Below are positions 24,843-33,965 of a stretch of 64,000 nucleotides of DNA, piece by piece (the first letter of the stretch is position 1; each line of letters begins with the position of its first letter). The stretch spans positions 3,285,001-3,349,000 of the forward strand of contig NZ_CP112866.1 of assembly GCF_026410085.1 (NCBI RefSeq), in the 5' to 3' direction. The DNA comes from Pseudomonas quebecensis. GTDB taxonomy: Bacteria > Pseudomonadota > Gammaproteobacteria > Pseudomonadales > Pseudomonadaceae. The notes below the pieces were generated by a model. That model ran no database searches. It was given only the letters and a program-made list of their open reading frames with translations, and was not told the origin of the DNA. Both the position numbers and the translations under genes were made by a program.

Positions 24843-25649
24843 ATGAAGCACCCCGTCATCCTTGTCGTGCTCGACGGCCTTAACTTCGAGGTTGCAAGGC
24901 ACGCCATGGGGCATTTGCAGGCCTATGTCGGCGCAGGACGCGCAGCCCTCTACACACTGGAATGTGAACTGCCCTCACTGTCCCGCCCGCTGTATGAATG
25001 CATCCTCACCGGCGTGCCACCGATCCAGAGCGGCATCGTGCACAACAACGTCTCGCGCCTGTCCAACCAGCGCAGCATTTTCCACTACGCCCGCGACGCC
25101 GGTCTTACCACGGCGGCAGCGGCTTACCATTGGGTCAGCGAGCTATACAACCGCACACCCTTTCTCGCCGCCCGCGATCGTCATACCGACGACAAGACGC
25201 TGGCGATCCAGCACGGGCATTTCTACTGGAATGACCACTACCCGGACTCCCACCTGTTTGCCGACGCCGAAAGCCTGCGCCTCAAGCACGCGCCGGACTT
25301 CCTGGTGGTGCACCCGATGAACATCGACGATGCCGGTCACAAGCACGGCCTCGACACCGCGCAATACCGCAACAGCGCACGCTCGGCCGACATCATCCTG
25401 GCCGACTACCTGCAAGGCTGGCTCGACGCCGGCTACCAAGTGCTGGTGACCGCCGACCACGGCATGAACAACGACCGCTCCCACAACGGCCTGTTGCCGG
25501 AGGAGCGCGAAGTGCCGCTGTTTGTCCTCGGCGATGCCTTCAGCCTGGATGCCAAGGCCGCACCGAAACAAACCGACCTGTGCGGTACCGTCTGCGAACT
25601 GTTGGGCGTGCCCCACGACAAACCTGTGTGCCGGGAGCTATTGAAGTGA
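24843..25649 (+). CDS. alkaline-phosphatase-superfamily phosphodiesterase (NPP-like)
   Basis: A 268-aa protein of the nucleotide pyrophosphatase/phosphodiesterase and phosphonoacetate-hydrolase branch. Metal ligands are recognisable: D in VVLDGLN (about residue 11), the DDAGHKHG motif and the TADHG motif. The nucleophile is probably S47 in LPSLSRPLYECILTG, at the place of the usual Thr. No signal peptide is seen, so the enzyme should act in the cytoplasm on the imported compound. It lies between the binding-protein gene and the permeases; its stop overlaps the GTG of the next gene. A cytoplasmic phosphodiesterase plus a HAD phosphatase in one operon would release alcohol and phosphate from a diester. 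Confidence 0.78.
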   Translation: MKHPVILVVLDGLNFEVARHAMGHLQAYVGAGRAALYTLECELPSLSRPLYECILTGVPPIQSGIVHNNVSRLSNQRSIFHYARDAGLTTAAAAYHWVSELYNRTPFLAARDRHTDDKTLAIQHGHFYWNDHYPDSHLFADAESLRLKHAPDFLVVHPMNIDDAGHKHGLDTAQYRNSARSADIILADYLQGWLDAGYQVLVTADHGMNNDRSHNGLLPEEREVPLFVLGDAFSLDAKAAPKQTDLCGTVCELLGVPHDKPVCRELLK

Positions 25650-26491
25650 ATGCCATGACTCGCGGCAAATGGCTGGCGCTGCTATGCCTGGTGCCTTTCA
25701 CGCTGTTCTTTATCGTGTTCGAAATCGCACCCCTGGTGTGGGTGCTGATCAACAGCCTGCAGACCGAAGACTCCGGCTGGGGCGTGGACAACTTCACGCG
25801 GATCTTCAGCTCCAAGTTCTACCTGCAGGCCATCCAATACAGCCTGGAAATCAGCTTTTACTCCAGCGTGTTCGGGATCATCATTTCCGTGCTGGGCAGC
25901 TACTCGCTGCGCCGGGTGGATTCGCCCCTGCGCAACTTCGTCACCGCCTTCGCCAACATGACCAGCAACTTCGCCGGCGTACCCCTGGCCTTCGCCTTCA
26001 TCATCCTGCTGGGGTTCAACGGCAGTATCACGATCATGCTCAAGCAGGCAGGCATCATCGAAGACTTCAACCTTTACTCGAAAACCGGGTTGATCATCCT
26101 CTACACCTATTTCCAGATTCCCCTCGGCGTGCTGCTGCTCTACCCCGCCTTCGACGCCCTGCGCGAAGACTGGCGCGAGTCGGCGTCGCTGCTGGGCGCC
26201 AGCAGCTGGCAATTCTGGCGGCACATCGGCCTGCCGGTACTGACACCGGCGCTGCTCGGCACGTTCGTGATCCTGCTGGCCAATGCCCTGGGCGCCTATG
26301 CCACGGTGTACGCGCTGACCACCGGCAATTTCAATGTCTTGCCGATCCGTATCGCGGCGATGGTGTCAGGGGATATCTCCCTGGACCCGAACATGGCCAG
26401 CGCACTCGCTGTGGTACTGGTGGCGCTGATGACCGTGATCACCGTGGCCCATCAATTGCTGCTCAAGAGGAGCTACCATGTCTCGCGCTGA
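25646..26491 (+). CDS. ABC transporter permease (binding-protein-dependent type)
   Basis: A 281-aa inner-membrane permease with six predicted helices and the EAA loop seen as EDWRESASLLGASSWQFWRHIGLPVL around residues 170-195. It forms a heterodimer with the next gene product. The GTG at 25646 is chosen because it overlaps the preceding stop (GTGA) and GGGAG lies eight bases upstream; an ATG nine bases later is the alternative. Confidence 0.86.
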   Translation: MNAMTRGKWLALLCLVPFTLFFIVFEIAPLVWVLINSLQTEDSGWGVDNFTRIFSSKFYLQAIQYSLEISFYSSVFGIIISVLGSYSLRRVDSPLRNFVTAFANMTSNFAGVPLAFAFIILLGFNGSITIMLKQAGIIEDFNLYSKTGLIILYTYFQIPLGVLLLYPAFDALREDWRESASLLGASSWQFWRHIGLPVLTPALLGTFVILLANALGAYATVYALTTGNFNVLPIRIAAMVSGDISLDPNMASALAVVLVALMTVITVAHQLLLKRSYHVSR

Positions 26492-27278
26492 AGCCGGCCC
26501 GGCCTCGCTCTACCATCGCGTGGTGGTGTACCTGCTATTTGCCATTCTGGTACTGCCGTTGGTCGGCACGTTTATCTATTCGATTGCGAGCAGTTGGTCG
26601 GCGACCATTCTGCCGGCCGGTTTTACCGTGAAATGGTATGTGCAGCTGTGGAGCGACCCGCGCTTCCTGATGGCCTTCGGTCAGTCGCTGCTGGTGTGTG
26701 TGGGCGCGTTGATCCTGTCGGTGGTGCTGATCCTGCCGCTGCTGTTTGTGGTGCATTACCACTTCCCCAAGCTCGACGCGCTGATGAATATCCTGATCCT
26801 GCTGCCCTTTGCGGTGCCGCCTGTGGTGTCGTCGGTCGGCTTGCTGCAGCTCTACGGCTCCGGGCCGATGGCGATGGTGGGCACGCCGTGGATCCTGATC
26901 GGCTGCTACTTCACCGTGGCGCTGCCATTCATGTACCGGGCCATTACCAACAACCTGCAGGCCATCAACCTGCGTGACCTGATGGACGCCGCCCAACTGC
27001 TCGGTGCCAGCACCTGGCAGGCCGCGATCCTGGTCGTACTGCCCAACCTGCGCAAAGGCCTGATGGTGGCGCTGCTGCTGTCGTTCTCGTTCCTGTTCGG
27101 CGAGTTCGTGTTCGCCAACATCCTGGTGGGCACCCGCTACGAAACCCTGCAGGTGTACCTCAACAACATGCGCAACAGCAGCGGCCATTTCACCAGCGCC
27201 GTGGTCATTTCCTACTTCTTCTTTGTGCTGGTACTGACCTGGGCCGCCACCTTCTTGAACAAGGACAAAAGCCAATGA
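26478..27278 (+). CDS. ABC transporter permease, second subunit
   Basis: A 266-aa permease with six helices and its own EAA loop (RDLMDAAQLLGASTWQAAILVVLPNL, around 168-193). Its start lies 14 bases inside the previous gene, with AAGAGGAG as Shine-Dalgarno, and its stop overlaps the ATPase start (ATGA). Together with the 25646 product it makes the channel of the importer. Confidence 0.86.
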   Translation: MSRAEAGPASLYHRVVVYLLFAILVLPLVGTFIYSIASSWSATILPAGFTVKWYVQLWSDPRFLMAFGQSLLVCVGALILSVVLILPLLFVVHYHFPKLDALMNILILLPFAVPPVVSSVGLLQLYGSGPMAMVGTPWILIGCYFTVALPFMYRAITNNLQAINLRDLMDAAQLLGASTWQAAILVVLPNLRKGLMVALLLSFSFLFGEFVFANILVGTRYETLQVYLNNMRNSSGHFTSAVVISYFFFVLVLTWAATFLNKDKSQ

Positions 27279-28264
27279 GCTTCGTCAGCGTGCAACACTT
27301 GCAGAAAAGCTACGCCGGCACACCGGTGTTCAGCGATATCAACTGCGACATCGCCCAGGGCGAATTCGTCACCCTGCTCGGACCGTCCGGTTGCGGCAAA
27401 TCAACGCTGCTGCGCTGCATCGCCGGGCTGACCGCGGTAGACAGCGGCAAGATCCTGCTGGACGGCCAGGACATCGTTCCGCTGAGCCCACAAAGACGCA
27501 ACATCGGCATGGTGTTCCAGAGTTACGCGCTGTTCCCCAACATGACCGTGGAACAGAACGTCGCCTTCGGCCTGCGCATGCAAAAGGTCAACGCCGATGA
27601 CAGCCGCAGGCGCGTGCAGGAAGTGCTGCAACTGGTCGAACTCACTGAGCTGGCCGGCCGTTACCCGCACCAGATGTCCGGCGGCCAGTGCCAGCGCGTG
27701 GCCCTGGCCCGCTCCCTGGTCACCCGGCCGCGCCTGCTGCTGCTTGACGAACCGCTGTCGGCGCTCGACGCGCGGATTCGCAAGCATCTGCGCGAACAGA
27801 TCCGCGAAATCCAGCGCGAATTGGGGCTCACCACGATTTTCGTGACCCATGACCAGGAAGAAGCGCTGACCATGTCCGACCGCATCTTCCTGATGAACCA
27901 GGGCAAGATCGTACAGAGCGGCGATGCGGAGACGCTCTATACAGCGCCGGTGGATGTTTTCGCCGCCGGTTTTATCGGTAACTACAACCTGCTGGACGCC
28001 GACAAGGCCAGCCGCTTGCTGCAACGCCCGATCAGCGGGCGCATTGCGATCCGCCCGGAAGCCATCGAACTGAGCCGCAACGGCGAACTCGACGCGCAGG
28101 TACGCAGCCACAGCCTGCTGGGCAACGTGATCCGCTACCGCATCGAGGCCCGGGGCGTGGAACTGGTGGTGGATGTACTCAACCGCTCGGCGGACGATCT
28201 GCACCCCGATGGCCAGCGCCTGGCACTTTCCATCGACCCCAGCGCGCTATGTGAAGTAGCCTGA
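27275..28264 (+). CDS. ABC transporter ATPase with TOBE-like C-terminus
   Basis: A 329-aa ATPase of the CUT1/spermidine/phosphonate (PotA-FbpC-PhnT) type. Walker A GPSGCGKST is near residue 37, the Q-loop VFQSYALFP near 83, signature MSGGQCQRVALARSL near 135, Walker B LLLLDEPLSALD, and H-loop VTHDQEEA. The C-terminal 100 residues form a TOBE-like regulatory domain (RIAIRPEAIELS). The gene is coupled to the permease before it and followed 28 bp later by the HAD gene. Confidence 0.88.
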   Translation: MSFVSVQHLQKSYAGTPVFSDINCDIAQGEFVTLLGPSGCGKSTLLRCIAGLTAVDSGKILLDGQDIVPLSPQRRNIGMVFQSYALFPNMTVEQNVAFGLRMQKVNADDSRRRVQEVLQLVELTELAGRYPHQMSGGQCQRVALARSLVTRPRLLLLDEPLSALDARIRKHLREQIREIQRELGLTTIFVTHDQEEALTMSDRIFLMNQGKIVQSGDAETLYTAPVDVFAAGFIGNYNLLDADKASRLLQRPISGRIAIRPEAIELSRNGELDAQVRSHSLLGNVIRYRIEARGVELVVDVLNRSADDLHPDGQRLALSIDPSALCEVA

Positions 28265-28292
28265 GCAGCGATTTATTGAGAGAGCGTAACGG

Positions 28293-28946
28293 ATGGCACT
28301 GGTAATTTTTGATTTGGACGACACCCTGATCCACGGCGACTGCGCCACCTTATGGAGCGAGCAGATGGGCCGTCTGGGCTGGGTCGACCCCGAGTCGTTC
28401 ATGCGCAGAAACAACGAACTGATGGACGCCTACAGCCAGGGCAAACTGGCCATGGAAGACTTTATGGACTTCAGCCTGGAGCCGATGATCGGCCGCACGC
28501 CGGAAGAAATCGAGCACTTGGTGGAGCCGTGGGTCGAAGACGTGATCGAACCGCTGATCTACAGCGACGCCACCAAAACCATTGCCCGCCACCGCGCTCA
28601 GGGCGACCGGATTCTGGTGATCTCGGCCTCGGGCACGCATCTGGTCAAGCCGATTGCGGCGCGCATCGGTATCGATGAGGTACTGGGGATTGAGCTGGAG
28701 GTCAGCCATGGCGTTTACAGCGGCAAGACCGTGGGCGTACTCACCTACCGTGAAGGCAAGATTACGCGTTTGCAGGACTGGTTGGCGCAGGAAAATGAAA
28801 CCTTGGACGGCGCGTACTTCTATTCGGATTCGCGCAATGATTTGCCATTGCTGTTGAAGGTCGATCACCCGCAGGTGGTAAACCCGGACCCGGTGTTGCG
28901 GGCACATGCCGAGCAGGCGAACTGGCCGATTCATCACTGGGTTTGA
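28293..28946 (+). CDS. HAD-superfamily phosphatase, subfamily IB
   Basis: A 217-aa cytoplasmic phosphatase. Motif I IFDLDDTLIHGD (nucleophile Asp at about residue 7, general acid two later), motif II VISASGTH, and motif IV YSDSRNDLPLL with its acidic Mg ligands are complete; it resembles SerB-like and phosphocholine/phosphoethanolamine-type IB enzymes. As the last gene of the importer operon it would remove phosphate from the monoester released by the NPP-like enzyme. The start at 28293 has only a weak Shine-Dalgarno. Confidence 0.85.
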   Translation: MALVIFDLDDTLIHGDCATLWSEQMGRLGWVDPESFMRRNNELMDAYSQGKLAMEDFMDFSLEPMIGRTPEEIEHLVEPWVEDVIEPLIYSDATKTIARHRAQGDRILVISASGTHLVKPIAARIGIDEVLGIELEVSHGVYSGKTVGVLTYREGKITRLQDWLAQENETLDGAYFYSDSRNDLPLLLKVDHPQVVNPDPVLRAHAEQANWPIHHWV

Positions 28947-29159
28947 TGCGCGTGAACTCCGCGCCAGGGCGCACGCTGTCAGCTGATGGTGAACAGAGCC
29001 CTGCAGGCTGCCATAAATCGACGCGATCAAAGCCGGAAGTCGTCATTGGAATGCGAAACGAGCCTACATCGTGTGTAGGACTCCGAGCGCCAAGCACATC
29101 ACATGACCTTCAACGCCTTGCAATGCTTTCACAGTGCCTCCATAGTGACTCTGGACTGA

Positions 29160-29186
29160 GCCCGTAGCAGTAGCGCCGGGCTTTTT
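29160..29186 (+). terminator. terminator before prc
   Basis: GCCCG and CGGGC make a 5-bp stem with a 12-nt loop, followed by TTTTT. It lies about 210 bp after the HAD stop and 50 bp before prc; the remaining sequence from 28947 to 29159 shows no gene. Confidence 0.5.
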
Positions 29187-29237
29187 GCATTATGCGACCG
29201 GCCCACACGGAACCGGCGACTTCAAAGACGGCCTAAT

Positions 29238-31352
29238 ATGCGTTATCAATTGCCCCCGCGTCGAACCAGCATGAAGCATCTGTTCCCCAGCACCGCCCTC
29301 GCTCTTTTCATTGGTCTCGGCTTTGCGTCGATGTCGACCAATACGTTCGCAGCCAACAGCTGGGACAACCTTCAGCCGGATCGCGATGAGGTGATTGCCA
29401 GCCTTAACGTCGTCGAGTTGCTCAAGCGTCATCACTACAGCAAGCCGCCGCTGGACGACGCGCGCTCGGTGATCATCTACGACAGCTACCTCAAGCTGCT
29501 GGACCCGTCGCGCAGCTACTTCCTGGCCAGCGATATCGCTGAGTTCGACAAGTGGAAGACCCAGTTCGACGACTTCCTCAAGAGCGGCGACCTGCAACCC
29601 GGCTTCACCATCTACAAGCGCTACCTGGACCGCGTCAAAGCGCGTCTGGACTTCGCATTGGCTGAACTGGACAAAGGCGTCGACAAACTTGACTTCACCC
29701 AGAAGGAAACCCTTCTGGTGGACCGCAAGGACGCCCCTTGGCTGACCAGCACCGCCGCCCTCGACGACCTGTGGCGCAAACGCGTCAAGGACGAAGTGCT
29801 GCGCCTGAAGATCGCCGGCAAGGAACCCAAGGCCATCCAGGAGCTGTTGACCAAGCGCTACAAGAATCAGCTGGCGCGTCTGGACCAGACCCGCGCGGAA
29901 GATATCTTCCAGGCGTACATCAACACCTTCGCGATGTCCTACGACCCGCACACCAATTATCTGTCGCCAGATAATGCGGAAAATTTCGATATCAATATGA
30001 GTCTGTCGCTGGAAGGCATCGGTGCCGTCCTGCAAAGCGATAATGACCAGGTCAAGATCGTGCGTCTGGTGCCGGCTGGTCCGGCGGACAAGACCAAGCA
30101 GGTCGCCCCGGCCGACAAGATCATCGGCGTGGCCCAGGCCGACAAAGAGATGGTCGATGTGGTCGGCTGGCGCCTGGACGAAGTGGTCAAGTTGATCCGT
30201 GGGCCGAAAGGCAGCGTGGTGCGCCTGGAAGTAATCCCGCACACCAACGCGCCCAACGACCAGACCAGCAAGATCGTGTCCATCACCCGCGAAGCGGTGA
30301 AACTCGAAGACCAGGCGGTGCAGAAGAAAGTCCTGAACCTCAAGCAGGATGGCAAGGACTACAAACTGGGGGTGATTGAGATCCCAGCGTTCTACCTGGA
30401 CTTCAAGGCGTTCCGTGCCGGTGATCCGGACTACAAGAGCACCACCCGCGACGTTAAGAAAATCCTGACAGAGCTGCAGAAGGAAAAAGTCGACGGCGTG
30501 GTCATCGACCTGCGCAATAACGGCGGTGGCTCGCTGCAGGAAGCCACCGAACTGACCAGCCTGTTTATCGACAAGGGCCCGACCGTGTTGGTACGCAACG
30601 CCGACGGCCGTGTCGACGTGCTGGAAGACGAGAATCCAGGCGCATTCTACAAAGGGCCGATGGCACTGCTGGTCAATCGTCTCTCGGCGTCGGCGTCGGA
30701 GATTTTCGCCGGTGCCATGCAGGATTATCACCGTGCATTGATTATCGGCGGCCAGACCTTCGGCAAAGGCACGGTGCAGACCATCCAGCCGCTCAACCAT
30801 GGCGAGCTCAAGCTGACACTGGCGAAGTTCTACCGAGTGTCCGGGCAAAGCACACAGCATCAGGGCGTATTGCCTGACATTGATTTCCCGTCGGTCATCG
30901 ACACCAAGGAAATCGGCGAAAGCGCCCTGCCGGAAGCCATGCCGTGGGACACCATTCGTCCCGCGATCAAGCCGGCCTCCGACCCGTTCAAACCGTTCCT
31001 CGTACAGTTGAAAGCTGACCACGACGCTCGCTCTGCCAAAGATGCCGAGTTCGTCTTCATCCGCGACAAACTGGCCCTGGCCAAAAAACTGATGGAAGAA
31101 AAGACCGTCAGCCTTAATGAAGTGGACCGTCGCGCACAGCACAGCGATATCGAAAACAAGCAACTGGCCCTGGAAAACATCCGTCGCAAGGCCAAGGGCG
31201 AGGATCCGCTCAAAGAGTTGAAGAAAGAAGACGAAGATGCATTGCCGACCGAGGCGGATAAAACCAAGCCGGAAGACGATGCCTACCTGGCTGAAACCGG
31301 GCGGATCCTGCTGGACTACCTGAAGATCAGCAAGCAGGTAGCCAAGCAGTAA
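29238..31352 (+). CDS. prc: periplasmic tail-specific protease Prc (AlgO)
   Basis: A 704-aa S41A protease that degrades proteins from nonpolar C-termini in the periplasm; in P. aeruginosa it also processes truncated MucA and so affects alginate. After the signal peptide come an N-terminal helical domain, a PDZ domain (around SLSLEGIGAVLQ, residues 255-340), the protease core with GVVIDLRNNGGGSL, the nucleophile Ser in SASASEIFAGAMQDY and the catalytic Lys in GGQTFGKGTVQ, then a DUF3340-type C-terminal region. The ATG at 29271 (MKHLFPSTALAL) gives the more usual N-terminus and may be the real start; neither site has a strong Shine-Dalgarno. The gene ends in a strong terminator. Confidence 0.94.
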   Translation: MRYQLPPRRTSMKHLFPSTALALFIGLGFASMSTNTFAANSWDNLQPDRDEVIASLNVVELLKRHHYSKPPLDDARSVIIYDSYLKLLDPSRSYFLASDIAEFDKWKTQFDDFLKSGDLQPGFTIYKRYLDRVKARLDFALAELDKGVDKLDFTQKETLLVDRKDAPWLTSTAALDDLWRKRVKDEVLRLKIAGKEPKAIQELLTKRYKNQLARLDQTRAEDIFQAYINTFAMSYDPHTNYLSPDNAENFDINMSLSLEGIGAVLQSDNDQVKIVRLVPAGPADKTKQVAPADKIIGVAQADKEMVDVVGWRLDEVVKLIRGPKGSVVRLEVIPHTNAPNDQTSKIVSITREAVKLEDQAVQKKVLNLKQDGKDYKLGVIEIPAFYLDFKAFRAGDPDYKSTTRDVKKILTELQKEKVDGVVIDLRNNGGGSLQEATELTSLFIDKGPTVLVRNADGRVDVLEDENPGAFYKGPMALLVNRLSASASEIFAGAMQDYHRALIIGGQTFGKGTVQTIQPLNHGELKLTLAKFYRVSGQSTQHQGVLPDIDFPSVIDTKEIGESALPEAMPWDTIRPAIKPASDPFKPFLVQLKADHDARSAKDAEFVFIRDKLALAKKLMEEKTVSLNEVDRRAQHSDIENKQLALENIRRKAKGEDPLKELKKEDEDALPTEADKTKPEDDAYLAETGRILLDYLKISKQVAKQ

Positions 31353-31421
31353 CTGATGGCAATTTAATGTGAACGCTCCCCGGAGTGTCATCAAATAGAC
31401 ATCATTCTGTCGTGAAATGAG

Positions 31422-31456
31422 GGACCCCAGGCTTCAGGCCTGGGGTCCTTTTTTTT
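31422..31456 (+). terminator. strong terminator after prc
   Basis: GGACCCCAGGC-TTCAG-GCCTGGGGTCC is a perfect 11-bp stem followed by eight T residues. It lies 70 bp after prc and only 13 bp before the next ATG, so the downstream gene needs either readthrough or a promoter embedded in or near the hairpin. Confidence 0.92.
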
Positions 31457-31469
31457 GACCGAGACCGCC

Positions 31470-33239
31470 ATGACCACGACCGAACAGCTGAATGCACTGA
31501 GCTCAATCCTGGCTCAAGGCAGTTTGCACAGTCTGTTCCAGCCGATCATCTGCTTGTCCGAGCGGCGGATTCTTGGTTATGAAGCCCTCAGTCGCGGGCC
31601 ATCCAACAGCCCCCTGCACTCGCCCGTCGCCTTGTTCGCCATCGCGGGCCAAACCGGCCGCCTCAGCGAATTGGAAATTGCCTGCCGCGAGAGCGCCTGC
31701 CGCCGGTTCAGCGAGCAAAAGCTGCCGGGTAAGCTGTTTCTGAACATCTCACCCGAATCGCTGATGGAAACCGCACACCAACCCGGGCGCACCCTGCAAC
31801 TGCTGCACGACTTTGGCATCCCGCCGAGCCAGGTGGTGATCGAGCTCACCGAGCAGACGCCCACCGACGATTTCAACCTCTTGCAGACCGCGTTGCATCA
31901 CTATCGCAACATGGGTTTTTCGATTGCTCTGGACGATTTGGGGGCCGGCTATTCGAGCCTGCGGCTATGGTCGGAGCTGCGCCCGGACTATGTGAAGATC
32001 GATCGTCATTTTATCGATGGCATCCATCAGGATGCGCTCAAGCGCGAGTTTGTCGGCTCGATCCTGCAGATCGCTCGGGCGTCGCGCGCGCAGGTCATCG
32101 CCGAAGGGATCGAATTGCCGGAGGAGCTGGCAGTGTTGACCGAGATGGGTGTCGACCTGGTCCAGGGGTACCTGCTCTGCCGCCCGCAGGAACAGCCGCC
32201 GCAGGAAGCACGCCTGATGCTGCCCAAGCCTGACAGCGCCAGCGTGACCCTCAACGATGAAGGCAGTGACCTCAGCGCCCTGCTCAACGAACAACCGGCC
32301 GTGGACCAGGATACTGCCACCGCCCAGGTGCTGGAGGCGTTTCGCCGCCAGGCCAATCTCAATTCCCTGGCGGTACTCGATGGGCGCGGCCACCCGGTGG
32401 GTATCGTGCATCGGCATTCGCTGTCCGACGCGCTGCTCAAGCCGTTCGCCACCGACCTGTTCGCGCGCAAGCCCATCAGCCGCCTGATGAGCAACGACTT
32501 CCTGGCGGTGGAACTGAGCCAGTCGCTGCAACAGGTCAGCCGCCTGCTGACCAGCCGCGCACGGCAACGGATCGAGGAAGACTTCATCATCACGCTCAAT
32601 GGCGATTACCTGGGCCTGGGGCGGGTGATCGATGTGCTGAAGTTAATTACCGAACTGAAAATCCAACAGGCGCGCTACGCCAACCCATTGACCCTGCTGC
32701 CGGGCAACGTGCCGATTCAGCAGTGCCTCGCACGGCTGTTGCAGCAACAGCGTGAATCGGTGATCTGCTACGTGGACATCGACAGTTTCAAGCCCTTCAA
32801 CGATATCTACGGCTATGGACGTGGGGACGAGGTGTTGCTGTGCCTGGCGCAGTGCCTGAACGACCGGGTCGACCCCAGCCGCGACTTCGTCGGGCATATC
32901 GGTGGGGATGATTTTCTACTGGTGCTGGGGCCGCAGGACTGGCGCAGGCGGCTCAATCAGTTGCTGGATGATTTCCACACCCAGTGCCGACGCTTCTACC
33001 GCGCCGAACACTTGGATGCCGGCTGCTTCGTGGCGTTGAACCGCCAGGGCATACGTCAGGAATTCGCATTGCTGTCGTTGTCGATCGGCGTGGTCCATTT
33101 ATACCCACAGGCCTGCGGGCACCTGGATGCCAGTCAGTTGGCAGAGCTGGCGTCGCAGGCCAAGCACCACGCAAAAGATGTGGCCGGCTACAGCATCCAT
33201 GTCATCGACAGCATGGACATGCTGCCCCAGCCACTTTAG
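31470..33239 (+). CDS. c-di-GMP protein with EAL, CBS-pair and GGDEF domains
   Basis: A 589-aa cytoplasmic protein. The EAL domain (about 10-245) keeps the catalytic signature: EALSR, NISPE, ELTE, DDLGAGYSS, and AEGIE, so phosphodiesterase activity is likely. A CBS-pair (about 280-405) may sense adenine nucleotides. The C-terminal GGDEF domain (about 415-580) has GGDDF at its active site, a permitted variant, but no RxxD inhibitory site at the usual position. The order EAL-CBS-GGDEF next to prc matches a conserved Pseudomonas arrangement. The ATG at 31470 is preferred to a TTG at 31455 that lies inside the terminator. Confidence 0.9.
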   Translation: MTTTEQLNALSSILAQGSLHSLFQPIICLSERRILGYEALSRGPSNSPLHSPVALFAIAGQTGRLSELEIACRESACRRFSEQKLPGKLFLNISPESLMETAHQPGRTLQLLHDFGIPPSQVVIELTEQTPTDDFNLLQTALHHYRNMGFSIALDDLGAGYSSLRLWSELRPDYVKIDRHFIDGIHQDALKREFVGSILQIARASRAQVIAEGIELPEELAVLTEMGVDLVQGYLLCRPQEQPPQEARLMLPKPDSASVTLNDEGSDLSALLNEQPAVDQDTATAQVLEAFRRQANLNSLAVLDGRGHPVGIVHRHSLSDALLKPFATDLFARKPISRLMSNDFLAVELSQSLQQVSRLLTSRARQRIEEDFIITLNGDYLGLGRVIDVLKLITELKIQQARYANPLTLLPGNVPIQQCLARLLQQQRESVICYVDIDSFKPFNDIYGYGRGDEVLLCLAQCLNDRVDPSRDFVGHIGGDDFLLVLGPQDWRRRLNQLLDDFHTQCRRFYRAEHLDAGCFVALNRQGIRQEFALLSLSIGVVHLYPQACGHLDASQLAELASQAKHHAKDVAGYSIHVIDSMDMLPQPL

Positions 33240-33607
33240 GCCTCGGCGGATTCCGGGTACTCGTACTCGAACACCCGCACCACCTCGGACGCATGCCAGG
33301 AAGCCGCGGCCACGCCATCGGACGGCCCGCTGAAACGCCCCAGGCGCTCCACGCATTCGAAGAAACCGGTACGCGGCAGGCGGCTGGCGCCCTGGCTGAT
33401 CACCAGGGAACTGCGCAATGGCTGCTCGGCTTTGGCATCCAGCGCCGCCAAGTGCTCGAGGGCCGCGGCCAGGGTCTGCATGGCTGGCGAGGGGAATTGC
33501 AGGCGCTCAAGCAGCGCGCGGTAGGTCAGCAAATGGCGCTGGCGGCGCGCCTGGTCCAGCTCGTTGAGCAACCCATCCCAGTGTTGACGGCTGATACGTA
33601 AACTCAA
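33236..33607 (-). CDS. conserved hypothetical protein paired with an HTH regulator
   Basis: A 123-aa soluble protein, rich in Leu, Ala and Arg in its helical N-terminal half (residues 5-55) and ending acidic (EYEYPESAEA). No start other than TTG is available near the N-terminus. That TTG overlaps the upstream stop as TTGA and has GGAGG eight bases before it, so it is well supported. The 3' end overlaps the end of the convergent EAL gene by four bases. I do not recognise the family; coupling suggests it works with the HTH protein. Confidence 0.7.
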   Translation of the reverse strand: MSLRISRQHWDGLLNELDQARRQRHLLTYRALLERLQFPSPAMQTLAAALEHLAALDAKAEQPLRSSLVISQGASRLPRTGFFECVERLGRFSGPSDGVAAASWHASEVVRVFEYEYPESAEA

Positions 33608-33942
33608 GATTCATCCCTCCACCCTGCAACGCCCAATTCCCAGGCCAGGCTGCGGCGGATCGCGGCATCCGGCTGGCGCTCACCCTTTTCGATCAATTCA
33701 AGATACGAGGGGCTGATGCCCACGGTGCGGGCCAGTCCTTCAATAGCCAGGCCCTTGGCTTCACGCAGCCCACGCAAGTCGGCGAGCGGCCGAAGGTCCT
33801 GCTCGGCAACCGCTCGGGCAACAGGGGAAGAAGGTGACGGAGGCTGTTGCTGACCGGCCGCGTTGAGCAGCGCCTGGTATTGATCCCATGGCAACACCGC
33901 ATATTCGGGTTCGCCATTGCGTGAAATTATCTGAATATCCAT
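33604..33942 (-). CDS. XRE-type HTH protein with Phd-like N-terminus
   Basis: A 112-aa protein. The first 30 residues (MDIQIISRNGEPEYAVLPWD) resemble the DNA-binding start of Phd/YefM antitoxins, and residues 58-100 form a Cro/C1 HTH (LREAKGLAIEGLARTVGISPSYLELIEKGER). The partner gene follows with a 4-bp overlap. The layout recalls antitoxin-first pairs, but the partner looks nothing like a known toxin. The start at 33942 is the first ATG that gives a sensible N-terminus; a GTG lies 24 bases upstream. A dyad stands 24 bp before it and may be its operator. Confidence 0.78.
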   Translation of the reverse strand: MDIQIISRNGEPEYAVLPWDQYQALLNAAGQQQPPSPSSPVARAVAEQDLRPLADLRGLREAKGLAIEGLARTVGISPSYLELIEKGERQPDAAIRRSLAWELGVAGWRDES

Positions 33943-33965
33943 GACCGCCCCGTAGGATAACAACA

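Noticed and set aside
29190..31394. 734-codon open frame antisense to prc
   Set aside because: The opposite strand encodes a complete Prc protease with all catalytic motifs; the antisense frame arises from the high GC third-position bias.
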